A stretch of 64,000 nt of DNA from CALGYY01 sp963678485. GTDB taxonomy: Bacteria > Bacteroidota > Bacteroidia > Bacteroidales > CAIWKO01. Under the pieces are notes generated by a model. The model was not told the origin of the DNA. It was given only the letters and a program-made list of their open reading frames with translations, and ran no database searches. How positions within the stretch are numbered: the stretch's first letter is position 1; the number at the start of each line of letters is the position of its first letter. Shown here piece after piece: positions 45,474-53,150 of the stretch. The translations under genes and the position numbers were made by a program. The stretch is from the NCBI GenBank assembly GCA_963678485.1, contig OY782882.1:992001-1056000 (forward strand), given 5' to 3'.

Positions 45474-46586
45474 TTACTTTACAGGAGGAGGTGGTGGTGG
45501 CGGAGGTACGCTATTGAACACGGGCGCCAGATCCGGAACCTGTGAAGCTGGAGACCATGCGGCCATACCTTGTTTCCACACCAGGGATTCACCATTGAAC
45601 TGACCTTGCTGAGCCATGGTGATTAATTGTTGAACAGTAAAAGGTCCGGTTTGCGCGCCATTAACTGCAACAAAGAATTGTAACATTGGAGGAGGCGGTG
45701 GTCCTTGCTGATTATTCTGTTGATTATTTTGCTGATTCATATTATTCATCATCTGGTTGGCCATACCGAAGCCCATACCCATGCCAATGCCTGTTCCTGC
45801 ATTTCCACCCGGGTTTTTCGCAGCCTCTTCAATAGAATTTGCTGTCTGATACTTCATATAGTTATCCAGATTCCCAACAGCGCCCATGCTGGAACGCTTG
45901 TCAATAGCTTCTTCCACAGCAGGTGGTAAAGAAATATTCTCGATCAGGAATTTAGTAATCTCTAACCCATATTCATCGAATTCGAAGGCAATTTTCTTGC
46001 TGATGAATTCAGAAAACTCATTGTAATTTGAAGCCAGATCAAGTACCGGAATTTTGCTTTCGCCCAAGAGGTCAGTAAAGCGGGTAACGATAATATTTTT
46101 CAACTGCTCGTATACCTCATCAGTAGTGAATTTGCCATCGGTTCCTGCAATTTCTTTGATGAACTTAACCGGATTCATAATTTTGATGCAATAGCTTCCG
46201 AATGCCCTGATGCGGACGATTCCAAAATCAGCATCGCGCATGGTAATGGGATTTTTAGTTCCCCATTTCAGGTCGGTGAAATTTTTGGTGTTGACAAAAT
46301 AAACCTCCGCTTTGAAAGGACTGTTAAATCCATATTTCCAGCCTTTGAGTGTAGTAAGAATCGGAAGGTTCTTCGTTTCTAATGAATATGTGCCCGGATT
46401 GAACACATCGGCAATTTGGCCTTCATTCACGAATACAGCTACCTGTGATTCCCTAACAACGAGCTTCGCTCCATTTTTGATCTCATTACCGTAACGGTCG
46501 AAACGATAGATCATCGTATTGTTGGTAGCATCAAGGTATTCAATGATGTCGATAAATTCGCCTTTGATTTTGTCAAAAAGTCCCAT
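45474..46586 (-). CDS. SPFH-domain protein (YdjI-like) with C-terminal GYF_2 domain and poly-Pro tail
   Basis: 370 aa. Residues 1-225 match the SPFH/Band-7 subfamily called 'virion core protein-like' ('SQVAVFVNEGQIADVFNPGTYSLET', 'FGIVRIRAFGSYCIKIMNP'). A low-complexity Gly/Met/Asn/Gln region (about 255-295) leads to a GYF_2 domain (about 303-355, 'VNGAQTGPFTVQQLITMAQQGQ' and 'VWKQGMAAWSPASQVP'), a fold that often binds proline-rich peptides; the protein's own tail is eight prolines (361-368). No virus relation is implied. First gene of the PspA group, 47 bp before the zinc-ribbon gene. It probably forms a membrane-attached ring or raft with PspA partners. Confidence 0.85.
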   Translation of the reverse strand: MGLFDKIKGEFIDIIEYLDATNNTMIYRFDRYGNEIKNGAKLVVRESQVAVFVNEGQIADVFNPGTYSLETKNLPILTTLKGWKYGFNSPFKAEVYFVNTKNFTDLKWGTKNPITMRDADFGIVRIRAFGSYCIKIMNPVKFIKEIAGTDGKFTTDEVYEQLKNIIVTRFTDLLGESKIPVLDLASNYNEFSEFISKKIAFEFDEYGLEITKFLIENISLPPAVEEAIDKRSSMGAVGNLDNYMKYQTANSIEEAAKNPGGNAGTGIGMGMGFGMANQMMNNMNQQNNQQNNQQGPPPPPMLQFFVAVNGAQTGPFTVQQLITMAQQGQFNGESLVWKQGMAAWSPASQVPDLAPVFNSVPPPPPPPPVK

Positions 46587-46609
46587 CGTTAATCAGTTTA
46601 AATGTTTTT

Positions 46610-46617
46610 CAAAAATA
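46610..46617 (-). promoter_or_regulatory. Bacteroidota -7 box (TATTTTTG on the minus strand) for the SPFH-zinc ribbon-DUF4178-pspA group
   Basis: Exact TAnnTTTG match 23 nt before the ATG at 46586. No separate promoter was found for the later genes, supporting one operon that ends at the 42922-42953 terminator. Confidence 0.55.
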
Positions 46618-46681
46618 AGTATTTAATGTGGAAAAAACCAAGCAGTGATAAAATTAAGCAATAAAAGGTTTGCGTATTCGT

Positions 46682-46714
46682 AAAAAAAAGTTCCGGTAAA
46701 TTAAGTACCGGAAC
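46682..46714 (-). terminator. Intrinsic terminator after the HMA-domain gene
   Basis: GTTCCGGTA (46690-46698) and TACCGGAAC (46706-46714) form a perfect 9-bp stem with a 7-base loop; on the minus strand it is followed by eight T. Confidence 0.88.
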
Positions 46715-46739
46715 TCTTATAAATTATATTTACGCAAAA

Positions 46740-47123
46740 TCAATGACCTCCACAAGCAGGTGTAGTGCCGCTGGCGGGAGTTTTTTTCTTGCAACAAGGA
46801 GGCAGCGCATCATATGCGGTTTTATCGGCAGGAATTTCATCGGCGTCATAACCGGTTTTGGCTACTAATAAGCGAAGTTTTTCCGGACTTGTTTTCTTTG
46901 CATCGTAAGTCACAGTAAGGACTTTATCATTCAAATCAAGAACAGATTTTTTCACTCCCTTTTCATAAGCCATGGCACCTTCAAGACGGTCTTTACACAT
47001 TCCGCACTGTGCAGATGTTTTTATTTTCACTTCCTGTACCGTGGAGGTTGATGATTTCTGAGCGCATCCGGTAGTTGCGAAGAGCAGAACCATTAGGCCT
47101 GCGATTAACATTTTTGCTTTCAT
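46740..47123 (-). CDS. Lipoprotein with heavy-metal-associated (HMA) domain
   Basis: 127 aa. The lipoprotein signal ends at C20 ('TTGC'). An HMA domain (about 31-97) has the metal-binding pair C40 and C43 ('CGMC'), 'VLDLNDKVLTVTYDAKKTSPEKL' and 'AKTGYDADEI'. The C-terminal tail adds more potential ligands: 'PPCCKKKTP' and the final 'ACGGH'. Domains of this kind carry Cu(I), Zn or Cd. It is the last gene of a metal cluster, 35 bp after the TonB-receptor gene; it may hold metal in the periplasm before transport or detoxification. Start codon well supported by the signal peptide. Confidence 0.88.
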   Translation of the reverse strand: MKAKMLIAGLMVLLFATTGCAQKSSTSTVQEVKIKTSAQCGMCKDRLEGAMAYEKGVKKSVLDLNDKVLTVTYDAKKTSPEKLRLLVAKTGYDADEIPADKTAYDALPPCCKKKTPASGTTPACGGH

Positions 47124-47158
47124 TGTTAGGTTTTGTTTGATTAATATTGATAGTTAAA

Positions 47159-49618
47159 TTAAATAATTTTAAAGCGAAATCCTGCATAAATCAATCGTCC
47201 AACAATTGGTCCCCAGGTCATAGATGTATCAAAATGGGTATGATAGGGAATAAACGGTTCGGTGATAGGATCCTTCTGTCTAAAATTCAACAAATTTTCC
47301 GCACCAAGATAGAGATCGAAATTCCCCTTGAATCGTTTTGTGATTTGCGCATTAAGCACGGGATATGCAGGTGAATAGCGGTAATCGCGTTTGACAATAC
47401 CCGGCATTAAATTCTGTTCCGAGATTCTGGCTGGGCCGTTGATCTGAGCAGTAACATCAAATTTCCATTTTTCGAATCGGGTTGCATAGCTCATTGTGAG
47501 CAAACCCTTGTATTTCGAAAGGAAGGCTCGTGGCTTTAGAACACCGCCTGTAGTCTGCCATGCATCGTTTACCCTAAACGCAGCGAGTACAGAAAATCGT
47601 TTCACTGGTTCAAAGCTGAACTGCAACTGATAGCTGTTAGCGTATGATTTACCTGCACTATCCTTAAGATTGTAGAAATTGGCAATGGCGGGATCACTGT
47701 CTAAGTCAACCACAACCTGATTAAAAAAATCAGTTCTGTATACATCGAGATCAATCTCAGCTTTTCTTTTGAACATCTGAAATTCCTTAATCAAATTGAT
47801 GCCGTAGTTCGCTGCCTTTTCTTGTGCCAGCGGACCAGCAATCTCGATGATTTTTTGACTTGCAAGAATTGAAATATTCTCAGAAATGATATTGGCTGAA
47901 CGATACCCCAATCCAGCAGAACCACGCAGCGTAAGATTCTTTACAATTTCCCATCTGATATTTGCCCTGGGAGTAAAAAACAGTCCGTGTACATTGCTGT
48001 AATCAGCCCTTGCTCCAAGTATCAGCGAAAACTTGTCTAAATGGGAATAGGTATATTCAAAGAAAACACCGGGCACAATTTCCGACCGATCCCAATTATA
48101 CACCACAGGATTTAAATCAGTGGTTGGAGAAAGAGTCATGACATCATGCATCGAAATTGTACTTCCTGCCGGCAAGGTCTGATAAATATACTTGAACTGT
48201 ATCTGAGAATAACCTTCATTATAATCATCATACAATACGCTGGCACCGGTTGAAAATTTATGATTGGTGTTTCCCAATATTGACTGATAAATCAAATTCG
48301 CATACAGACTTTTCTCATATCCATGATACGTATTCACTCCAAAAAATCCGGTCTGATCGTGGTAGATACCAGATAGGATAAGGCCAACACTTTTATACGG
48401 CTTATCATGAAACATAAAGCCATTCTTCCAAAAGGCCTCCAGACGGCTTGTCTTAATTCCAAAACCATAGGGCAAGGTGCCGTTGTTAATCTTAGCGGTA
48501 TCTAGCGAAAAGGTCTTGGAATTATAATCTGTCGTTCCACCACTGCGATCTTCGTACAGATATTTTATTCCAAAACGCGACACATATTTATTAGGGACAA
48601 TATAATCCCATCTATTAAATATGTTGATGGTATACACTTTTGGAATATCCATAAAATGATCCGCTTTCTTCCAATAGATCTGGTTGCCTTCCGAATCCTT
48701 TAGTAAACTCATATTGTCGGTATTCACCGCATTAATCGTCGCCGAATCAATCTTGTTTATTGTGCGTTCAAAAACACTTCCGTGCACCATCAACATCGTA
48801 CTTAAGCGCTCAGTAAAACTGTGAGCGACATTGATGTTTGCTTCAGCCCGGGTTTTATCATTCACATACATATTGATAAACAGCTTATCGGTAGTTGCCG
48901 GTTTTTTGTACTCAACATTGATTTGACCGGTAATAGATTCATAGCCATTAATCACCGAAGAAGTTCCTTTCGAAATCTGAATAGATTGCATCCATGAACC
49001 CGGGATGTAATTCAAGCCGTAAGCAGAAGCAAGGCCTCTGATGAGGGGAATATTCTCTGTTTGAATTTGGCTATATATACCCGAAAGTCCGAGCAATTGT
49101 ATTTGCTTGGCACCGGTAATAGCATCGCTGTATGAAACATCAACAGATGCATTGGTTTCGAAACTTTCAGAAAGGTTACAACAAGCAGCTTTATAAAGCT
49201 CGGTAGTGGTGACAATTTGTACCTTCCGGGGATCTATCTTTGAAATAAAGCTTCCTTCCTGACCGGCGTTGATTGTTACTGCATCCAGATTTGCATTAGG
49301 CTGCAGCACAAAATCGGCGCGTTTATCCGTAGCCAGAATTTCGATGGTATCGTTTTTATATCCAACAAAACTCGCAACGAGCTTTGTTACGCCATTTGCG
49401 CTTCGTCCTATCCTGAAGTTTCCAGATTCATCAGTTGTTACACTTTTTGAACCTCCAACCCAATAGACGTTTGCAAAGGCAAGTTTCTGTCCTGAAGAAT
49501 TAGGATCTGCCCCTAATCCGCTCACGGATCCCTTCACCACATCCTGTGCAATCAGGGGATTCAGGCTTCCAGCGCTAATCAAGATCAGGACTGCAATGAT
49601 TCCTTTTCTTATATACAT
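47159..49618 (-). CDS. TonB-dependent receptor
   Basis: 819 aa from the ATG at 49618; the longer frame from 49693 would place residues before the signal peptide and overlap the next gene. Signal peptide 1-25, then a CarboxypepD_reg-like domain (about 28-115, 'FANVYWVGGSKSVTTDESGNFRIG'), a plug (about 125-250, 'LPLIRGLASAYGLNYIPGSWMQSIQISKGTSSVINGYESITGQINV' region) and a 22-strand barrel ending in 'RLIYAGFRFKII'. The short plug and the neighbouring HMA and HYC genes suggest a metal or metal-chelate substrate rather than a glycan; no SusD partner is present. Central gene of the metal cluster. Confidence 0.88.
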   Translation of the reverse strand: MYIRKGIIAVLILISAGSLNPLIAQDVVKGSVSGLGADPNSSGQKLAFANVYWVGGSKSVTTDESGNFRIGRSANGVTKLVASFVGYKNDTIEILATDKRADFVLQPNANLDAVTINAGQEGSFISKIDPRKVQIVTTTELYKAACCNLSESFETNASVDVSYSDAITGAKQIQLLGLSGIYSQIQTENIPLIRGLASAYGLNYIPGSWMQSIQISKGTSSVINGYESITGQINVEYKKPATTDKLFINMYVNDKTRAEANINVAHSFTERLSTMLMVHGSVFERTINKIDSATINAVNTDNMSLLKDSEGNQIYWKKADHFMDIPKVYTINIFNRWDYIVPNKYVSRFGIKYLYEDRSGGTTDYNSKTFSLDTAKINNGTLPYGFGIKTSRLEAFWKNGFMFHDKPYKSVGLILSGIYHDQTGFFGVNTYHGYEKSLYANLIYQSILGNTNHKFSTGASVLYDDYNEGYSQIQFKYIYQTLPAGSTISMHDVMTLSPTTDLNPVVYNWDRSEIVPGVFFEYTYSHLDKFSLILGARADYSNVHGLFFTPRANIRWEIVKNLTLRGSAGLGYRSANIISENISILASQKIIEIAGPLAQEKAANYGINLIKEFQMFKRKAEIDLDVYRTDFFNQVVVDLDSDPAIANFYNLKDSAGKSYANSYQLQFSFEPVKRFSVLAAFRVNDAWQTTGGVLKPRAFLSKYKGLLTMSYATRFEKWKFDVTAQINGPARISEQNLMPGIVKRDYRYSPAYPVLNAQITKRFKGNFDLYLGAENLLNFRQKDPITEPFIPYHTHFDTSMTWGPIVGRLIYAGFRFKII

Positions 49619-49689
49619 AATAATTTTTCCTCTTTGATTATTTCCATAAATAATTAACTCCAAAAAAACTAAGTTAAAATTCGAGGAGA

Positions 49690-50166
49690 TCAAAGACGAA
49701 GTAATGAAAATGAGAATGGACTACCATTGAATGGGTTGAACCCGGGTGGCTTCACCGTCAGTTTCTCAATGATAAATTGAGGAGATATTGAAGAAACATT
49801 AAGAATACAGTTTGATAAATCAGCTAAAAAACTAAAAGTATGCTGCAGTTGGTTCAGCTGAGTTTTTAAAAACTGAAAAGAGATTTTCAGAAAAACGGGA
49901 TTGTTCGTGCAGCACTTTCCATGCGGAACACTGACGCTACGACTACTCTTTTTCTTTGCCTGACAGCAAGAAGGAATATTTGCAGTTTCATCTTTGCAAC
50001 GACTTTCCCCAACTTTGCAACAATGATCTCCTTCACTTTTTACAAAAACCAGTTCAGTTACATTATGAGTTTTGCAATGATGAAGTATGAAAAACATACC
50101 ACCCGAGGCTGCTACAAAGACAGTCAGTAAGAAAAACAGCAGGCCGTTAAACAATATTTTTTTCAC
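49690..50166 (-). CDS. HYC_CC_PP family small Cys-rich protein
   Basis: 158 aa. A single N-terminal hydrophobic helix (signal or anchor) ends in the histidine/cysteine cluster H29-H30-C31-xx-H34. Two CC pairs follow ('DHCCKVGE' and 'SCCQAKK'), then 'GKCCTN', and the chain ends with 'PPGFNPF'. That order is the one named HYC_CC_PP in Bacteroidota. Proteins of this family usually sit next to a TonB receptor and an HMA protein, as here, and are thought to handle copper or related metals; no biochemical function is known to me. First gene of the cluster, 71 bp before the receptor. A TAnnTTTG box lies just 4 nt before its ATG. Confidence 0.8.
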   Translation of the reverse strand: MKKILFNGLLFFLLTVFVAASGGMFFILHHCKTHNVTELVFVKSEGDHCCKVGESRCKDETANIPSCCQAKKKSSRSVSVPHGKCCTNNPVFLKISFQFLKTQLNQLQHTFSFLADLSNCILNVSSISPQFIIEKLTVKPPGFNPFNGSPFSFSLLRL

Positions 50167-50170
50167 GCCA

Positions 50171-50178
50171 CAAAGATA
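50171..50178 (-). promoter_or_regulatory. Bacteroidota -7 box (TATCTTTG on the minus strand) for the metal cluster
   Basis: Exact TAnnTTTG match, four bases from the ATG at 50166; a TTG on the minus strand lies at 50201-50203, 22 nt away. The spacing points to a leaderless mRNA. Confidence 0.55.
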
Positions 50179-50237
50179 GTCATAAATGCTGCTATTTCAG
50201 CAACCTTAACAGATTTTAACAGACAGTACCTCAGCCG

Positions 50238-52991
50238 TTATTGCACACAAAAACGCCTACTGATGCGTTGTCCGGCAGACTGAATTTGAATCAGATATAA
50301 TCCCGGACTAAGCGTTGAAATATCCACTACTCCTTGCTCTCCCTGCATTTGCACTGTTGTTGAAAGCCATTGCTGCCCTTTAACATCAAACACCACAACT
50401 TGCACAGCTTCAGTCACGTCAGGTAAAACAAGATGTAATGCGTTAGTCGCAGGATTTGGATAGATTTCAATAGCACCATTGCCATCGTTTTCGCTTATTC
50501 CAGATTCAACGACTGCATGAATAGTAATCGCGTTGCTGATTAAATTGGCAACACCATACAACTCATTTTCATTCACCGTAACTTTTACACCTGTTGAATC
50601 CACATCAAAATCAGTCCCTGTAAAATTCAGGATAAGATGAGCATGAGTAGCATTCACATAAAGCGCATTTGCAATAGTCACCCCGGCAGGCATGTGACTT
50701 AAAGTGAAGTTTGCAGCGACCAATGTAGCATCAAGAAAATTATCCTGCACCAGCGTCAACTCAATTGTATCATTATTGAGTGTATTTTCAACCAATCCAA
50801 CGCCCGGACTGATTGTGCAACTTTCCACAAATGCATGCAGGGTGACACCGGTACTGACCGTCATTGATCCACTGGTAAGTCCGGCAAGTTCGGTATGAAT
50901 TACAACCACCGAAACGTTTGTGATGTCCACATCATAATCGGTAGTGCGATTGCCTGAAAGCGCGATGGTGGCCGTATGAGCACCGGTGCGCGTTACTGCG
51001 CCCTTGCTCACGCCTGCAGGTAAATTATTTACTGTAAAGCCAGAAGCATTGATACTTGCATTAAATACATCCTCACTAACAGTTACGGTAATGAGTTCTC
51101 CATTCTCAGCACCTTCGTTTATAGTGCCGTCATCAGCCATACTTATTGAGGGCAGCTGATATTCATAGGAACCAATATCAAGCACACCAAATCGGCTTAC
51201 CCCGCGCTGATCCTTAGCTGGAGCTGAAGTCGCGTTCCCTGCATCACGTGCAGGACTGGATGCCGAAATTATTACAGTTTGTGTTGGCCCGCCATTATCA
51301 GCGAGTGGGCCAAGTTGCGCATCAACAGGAGAAGCAATGGTTCCACACACATTGTTTGAAACACCATTTACAAAATTGCTCCCGTCTTTTTTACCAACGA
51401 TGGTATAACTGGGACCACCGAAATTACCTTGCACATCAGGGCTTTGACCAGCAACGCCAGCTGTTCCGGAAATTCCTGAATTGCCCATAATCATTGATCC
51501 GGGCGCACCGCCTGCTCCTGCAGTTGCAAAACTATTTCCAGCTAAAATATCATTCTTACAGCTAAACAGATCAGAGAATGTATAGATACCTCCACCTGTA
51601 CCACCATTGCCCCCATTACCGCCAGAACCGTTGGTTCCCACCTGACCAGGCTGTCCCGAAACACCCTGAGGTGCTGGGGTTGCGCTGCCGGCAAATCCAA
51701 ACATTCCGCAACTGCCACCATCACCGCCAATTCCGGAAGTGAATCCTGCTGAATTTTGAGTAAGCGTTGTATTGATCATAAAATTCACAACATGTCCGGT
51801 CGCATTATAGATTGCTCCACCATTACCGCAATTACCTGCATTACCGCCCAATCCGCCAGTTCCACCATCACCACCGGTTCCACCATAAAACGTTGGACCC
51901 AGAACCGGACTCTGAGTAGAATCGGCTCCTTTCATTCCGGCACCACCATAGCCGCCCAGACCGCCATTTCCGCCATTCCCGGCAGCATTACCATATAAGG
52001 TACAATTTATTATTGTATCAATAGTTCCCGCATTATAGATGGTTCCGCTTCCGCCATTACCACCGGCGCCACCGGCACCGCCTGTGCCACCATTACCACT
52101 TTTTACAGCTGCTTTTGAGGAAATCAGACCATCTCCACCGTTACCGCCACCACTACCCACAGCGCCATTTCCACAGCTATTACCACTAATGGTCGTTTCA
52201 ATTAATTTCAGATTCCCTACATTGTAAATCGCTGCTCCATGTCCGCCTTGTCCGCCATTTCCACCAACGGGACCAGCACCGCCGTTCAGACTTCCGGGTA
52301 AAGTACCACCAATATAACCCGAAACGGGAACACCGCCAACTCCACCAAGACCGCCCCTATTGCCAATAAAAACACATCCTCTGGCAATCAAGGTACCTGC
52401 ATTGTAAACCGCACCACCATTACCTCCCGCACCACCGGCAGTACTGAGAACCGGCGATCCAATAGCCGGAATAGAGCCAGCAGTCCCTTGTCCGCCTTTA
52501 CCACAGTAATTATTCGCTAGCTTAACATAGGTGAGAGTGAGCGTTCCTGAGTTGTAAATACCACCTCCGTTCACACCATCACCTCCTGTACCGCCTACGC
52601 CTCCCTGATCTGCACCAACCGGTGAATAACCGTTTTGCAACGTCAGATTCATAATGTGGACCGTATAGCCAGCAACAATATTCATTATCCTATTACTTGC
52701 AACACCTGCAGAAGCAGCTCCTCTGACAATAGTACTGTTCATGCCCTGTCCGCGAATCACAATGTTTTTATTGACTGTAATCCCAACTTCTGTAATCGGC
52801 GAAGTAACAATATTTACTGTATCTGTTTGAGATCCGGAAGCCGCATCAATGGCGTCCTGAATAGTAGAATATGTTTGCCCGCTGCCAACATTGAGCACGG
52901 ATTGGGCATTGGATTGAAAAACAGCAATACAGAAAAGCAATAAAGTGGACATAGCCATCCTTTTGCCAAGAGCAGGTAGCGATGATTTCAT
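50238..52991 (-). CDS. Giant glycine-rich secreted protein with choice-of-anchor Q region and T9SS sorting domain
   Basis: 917 aa. The signal peptide ends near 'QSNAQ' (30). Residues about 31-128 begin a right-handed parallel beta-helix ('YSTIQDAIDAASG'). Residues about 129-520 are dominated by GGxGG repeats, many as 'GGNGGxGG', interrupted by regular beta-helix rungs ('GGGIYNSGTLTL', 'GGAVYNAGTL'). A choice-of-anchor Q segment follows ('PLADNGGPTQTVIISASSPARDAG', about 555-600), then two Ig-like repeats of about 100 residues, and a type A T9SS sorting domain from 'IEIYPNPATNALHL' to the end. It should be exported by the type IX system as an adhesin or surface-layer component. Single gene; no neighbour helps to define its role. 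Confidence 0.85.
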   Translation of the reverse strand: MKSSLPALGKRMAMSTLLLFCIAVFQSNAQSVLNVGSGQTYSTIQDAIDAASGSQTDTVNIVTSPITEVGITVNKNIVIRGQGMNSTIVRGAASAGVASNRIMNIVAGYTVHIMNLTLQNGYSPVGADQGGVGGTGGDGVNGGGIYNSGTLTLTYVKLANNYCGKGGQGTAGSIPAIGSPVLSTAGGAGGNGGAVYNAGTLIARGCVFIGNRGGLGGVGGVPVSGYIGGTLPGSLNGGAGPVGGNGGQGGHGAAIYNVGNLKLIETTISGNSCGNGAVGSGGGNGGDGLISSKAAVKSGNGGTGGAGGAGGNGGSGTIYNAGTIDTIINCTLYGNAAGNGGNGGLGGYGGAGMKGADSTQSPVLGPTFYGGTGGDGGTGGLGGNAGNCGNGGAIYNATGHVVNFMINTTLTQNSAGFTSGIGGDGGSCGMFGFAGSATPAPQGVSGQPGQVGTNGSGGNGGNGGTGGGIYTFSDLFSCKNDILAGNSFATAGAGGAPGSMIMGNSGISGTAGVAGQSPDVQGNFGGPSYTIVGKKDGSNFVNGVSNNVCGTIASPVDAQLGPLADNGGPTQTVIISASSPARDAGNATSAPAKDQRGVSRFGVLDIGSYEYQLPSISMADDGTINEGAENGELITVTVSEDVFNASINASGFTVNNLPAGVSKGAVTRTGAHTATIALSGNRTTDYDVDITNVSVVVIHTELAGLTSGSMTVSTGVTLHAFVESCTISPGVGLVENTLNNDTIELTLVQDNFLDATLVAANFTLSHMPAGVTIANALYVNATHAHLILNFTGTDFDVDSTGVKVTVNENELYGVANLISNAITIHAVVESGISENDGNGAIEIYPNPATNALHLVLPDVTEAVQVVVFDVKGQQWLSTTVQMQGEQGVVDISTLSPGLYLIQIQSAGQRISRRFCVQ

Positions 52992-53091
52992 AGAAGAAAG
53001 TTTTTTATTTAGGCAGTGAATATACGATAAAAAACGGCGAAATCAATGGATGTGCGAAAAAAATGTTGAGTTATGGTTCATTGTCATTACG

Positions 53092-53099
53092 TATATTTG
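53092..53099 (+). promoter_or_regulatory. Bacteroidota -7 box (TATATTTG) for the AmgK-RapZ/MurU operon
   Basis: Exact TAnnTTTG match. It lies within a longer open frame that begins at 53073, which shows that the true start is further down, at 53151. A TTG at 53066-53068 is 23 nt upstream. Confidence 0.6.
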
Positions 53100-53150
53100 C
53101 AGGAAGATAAAAAATTGAATCTGAGGACACCTCATCAGTCCCACATACTT

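Noticed and set aside
45474..46586. Viral gene, because the SPFH subfamily is called 'virion core protein'
   Set aside because: The name is a database legacy; the domain and context are those of a bacterial membrane-stress operon.
51500..52650. Repetitive CCACCG/CCGCCA-like pattern, at first sight like a CRISPR or simple-repeat array
   Set aside because: It is the codon pattern of Gly-Gly repeats in the 917-aa secreted protein on the other strand; unit lengths vary and there are no conserved spacers.
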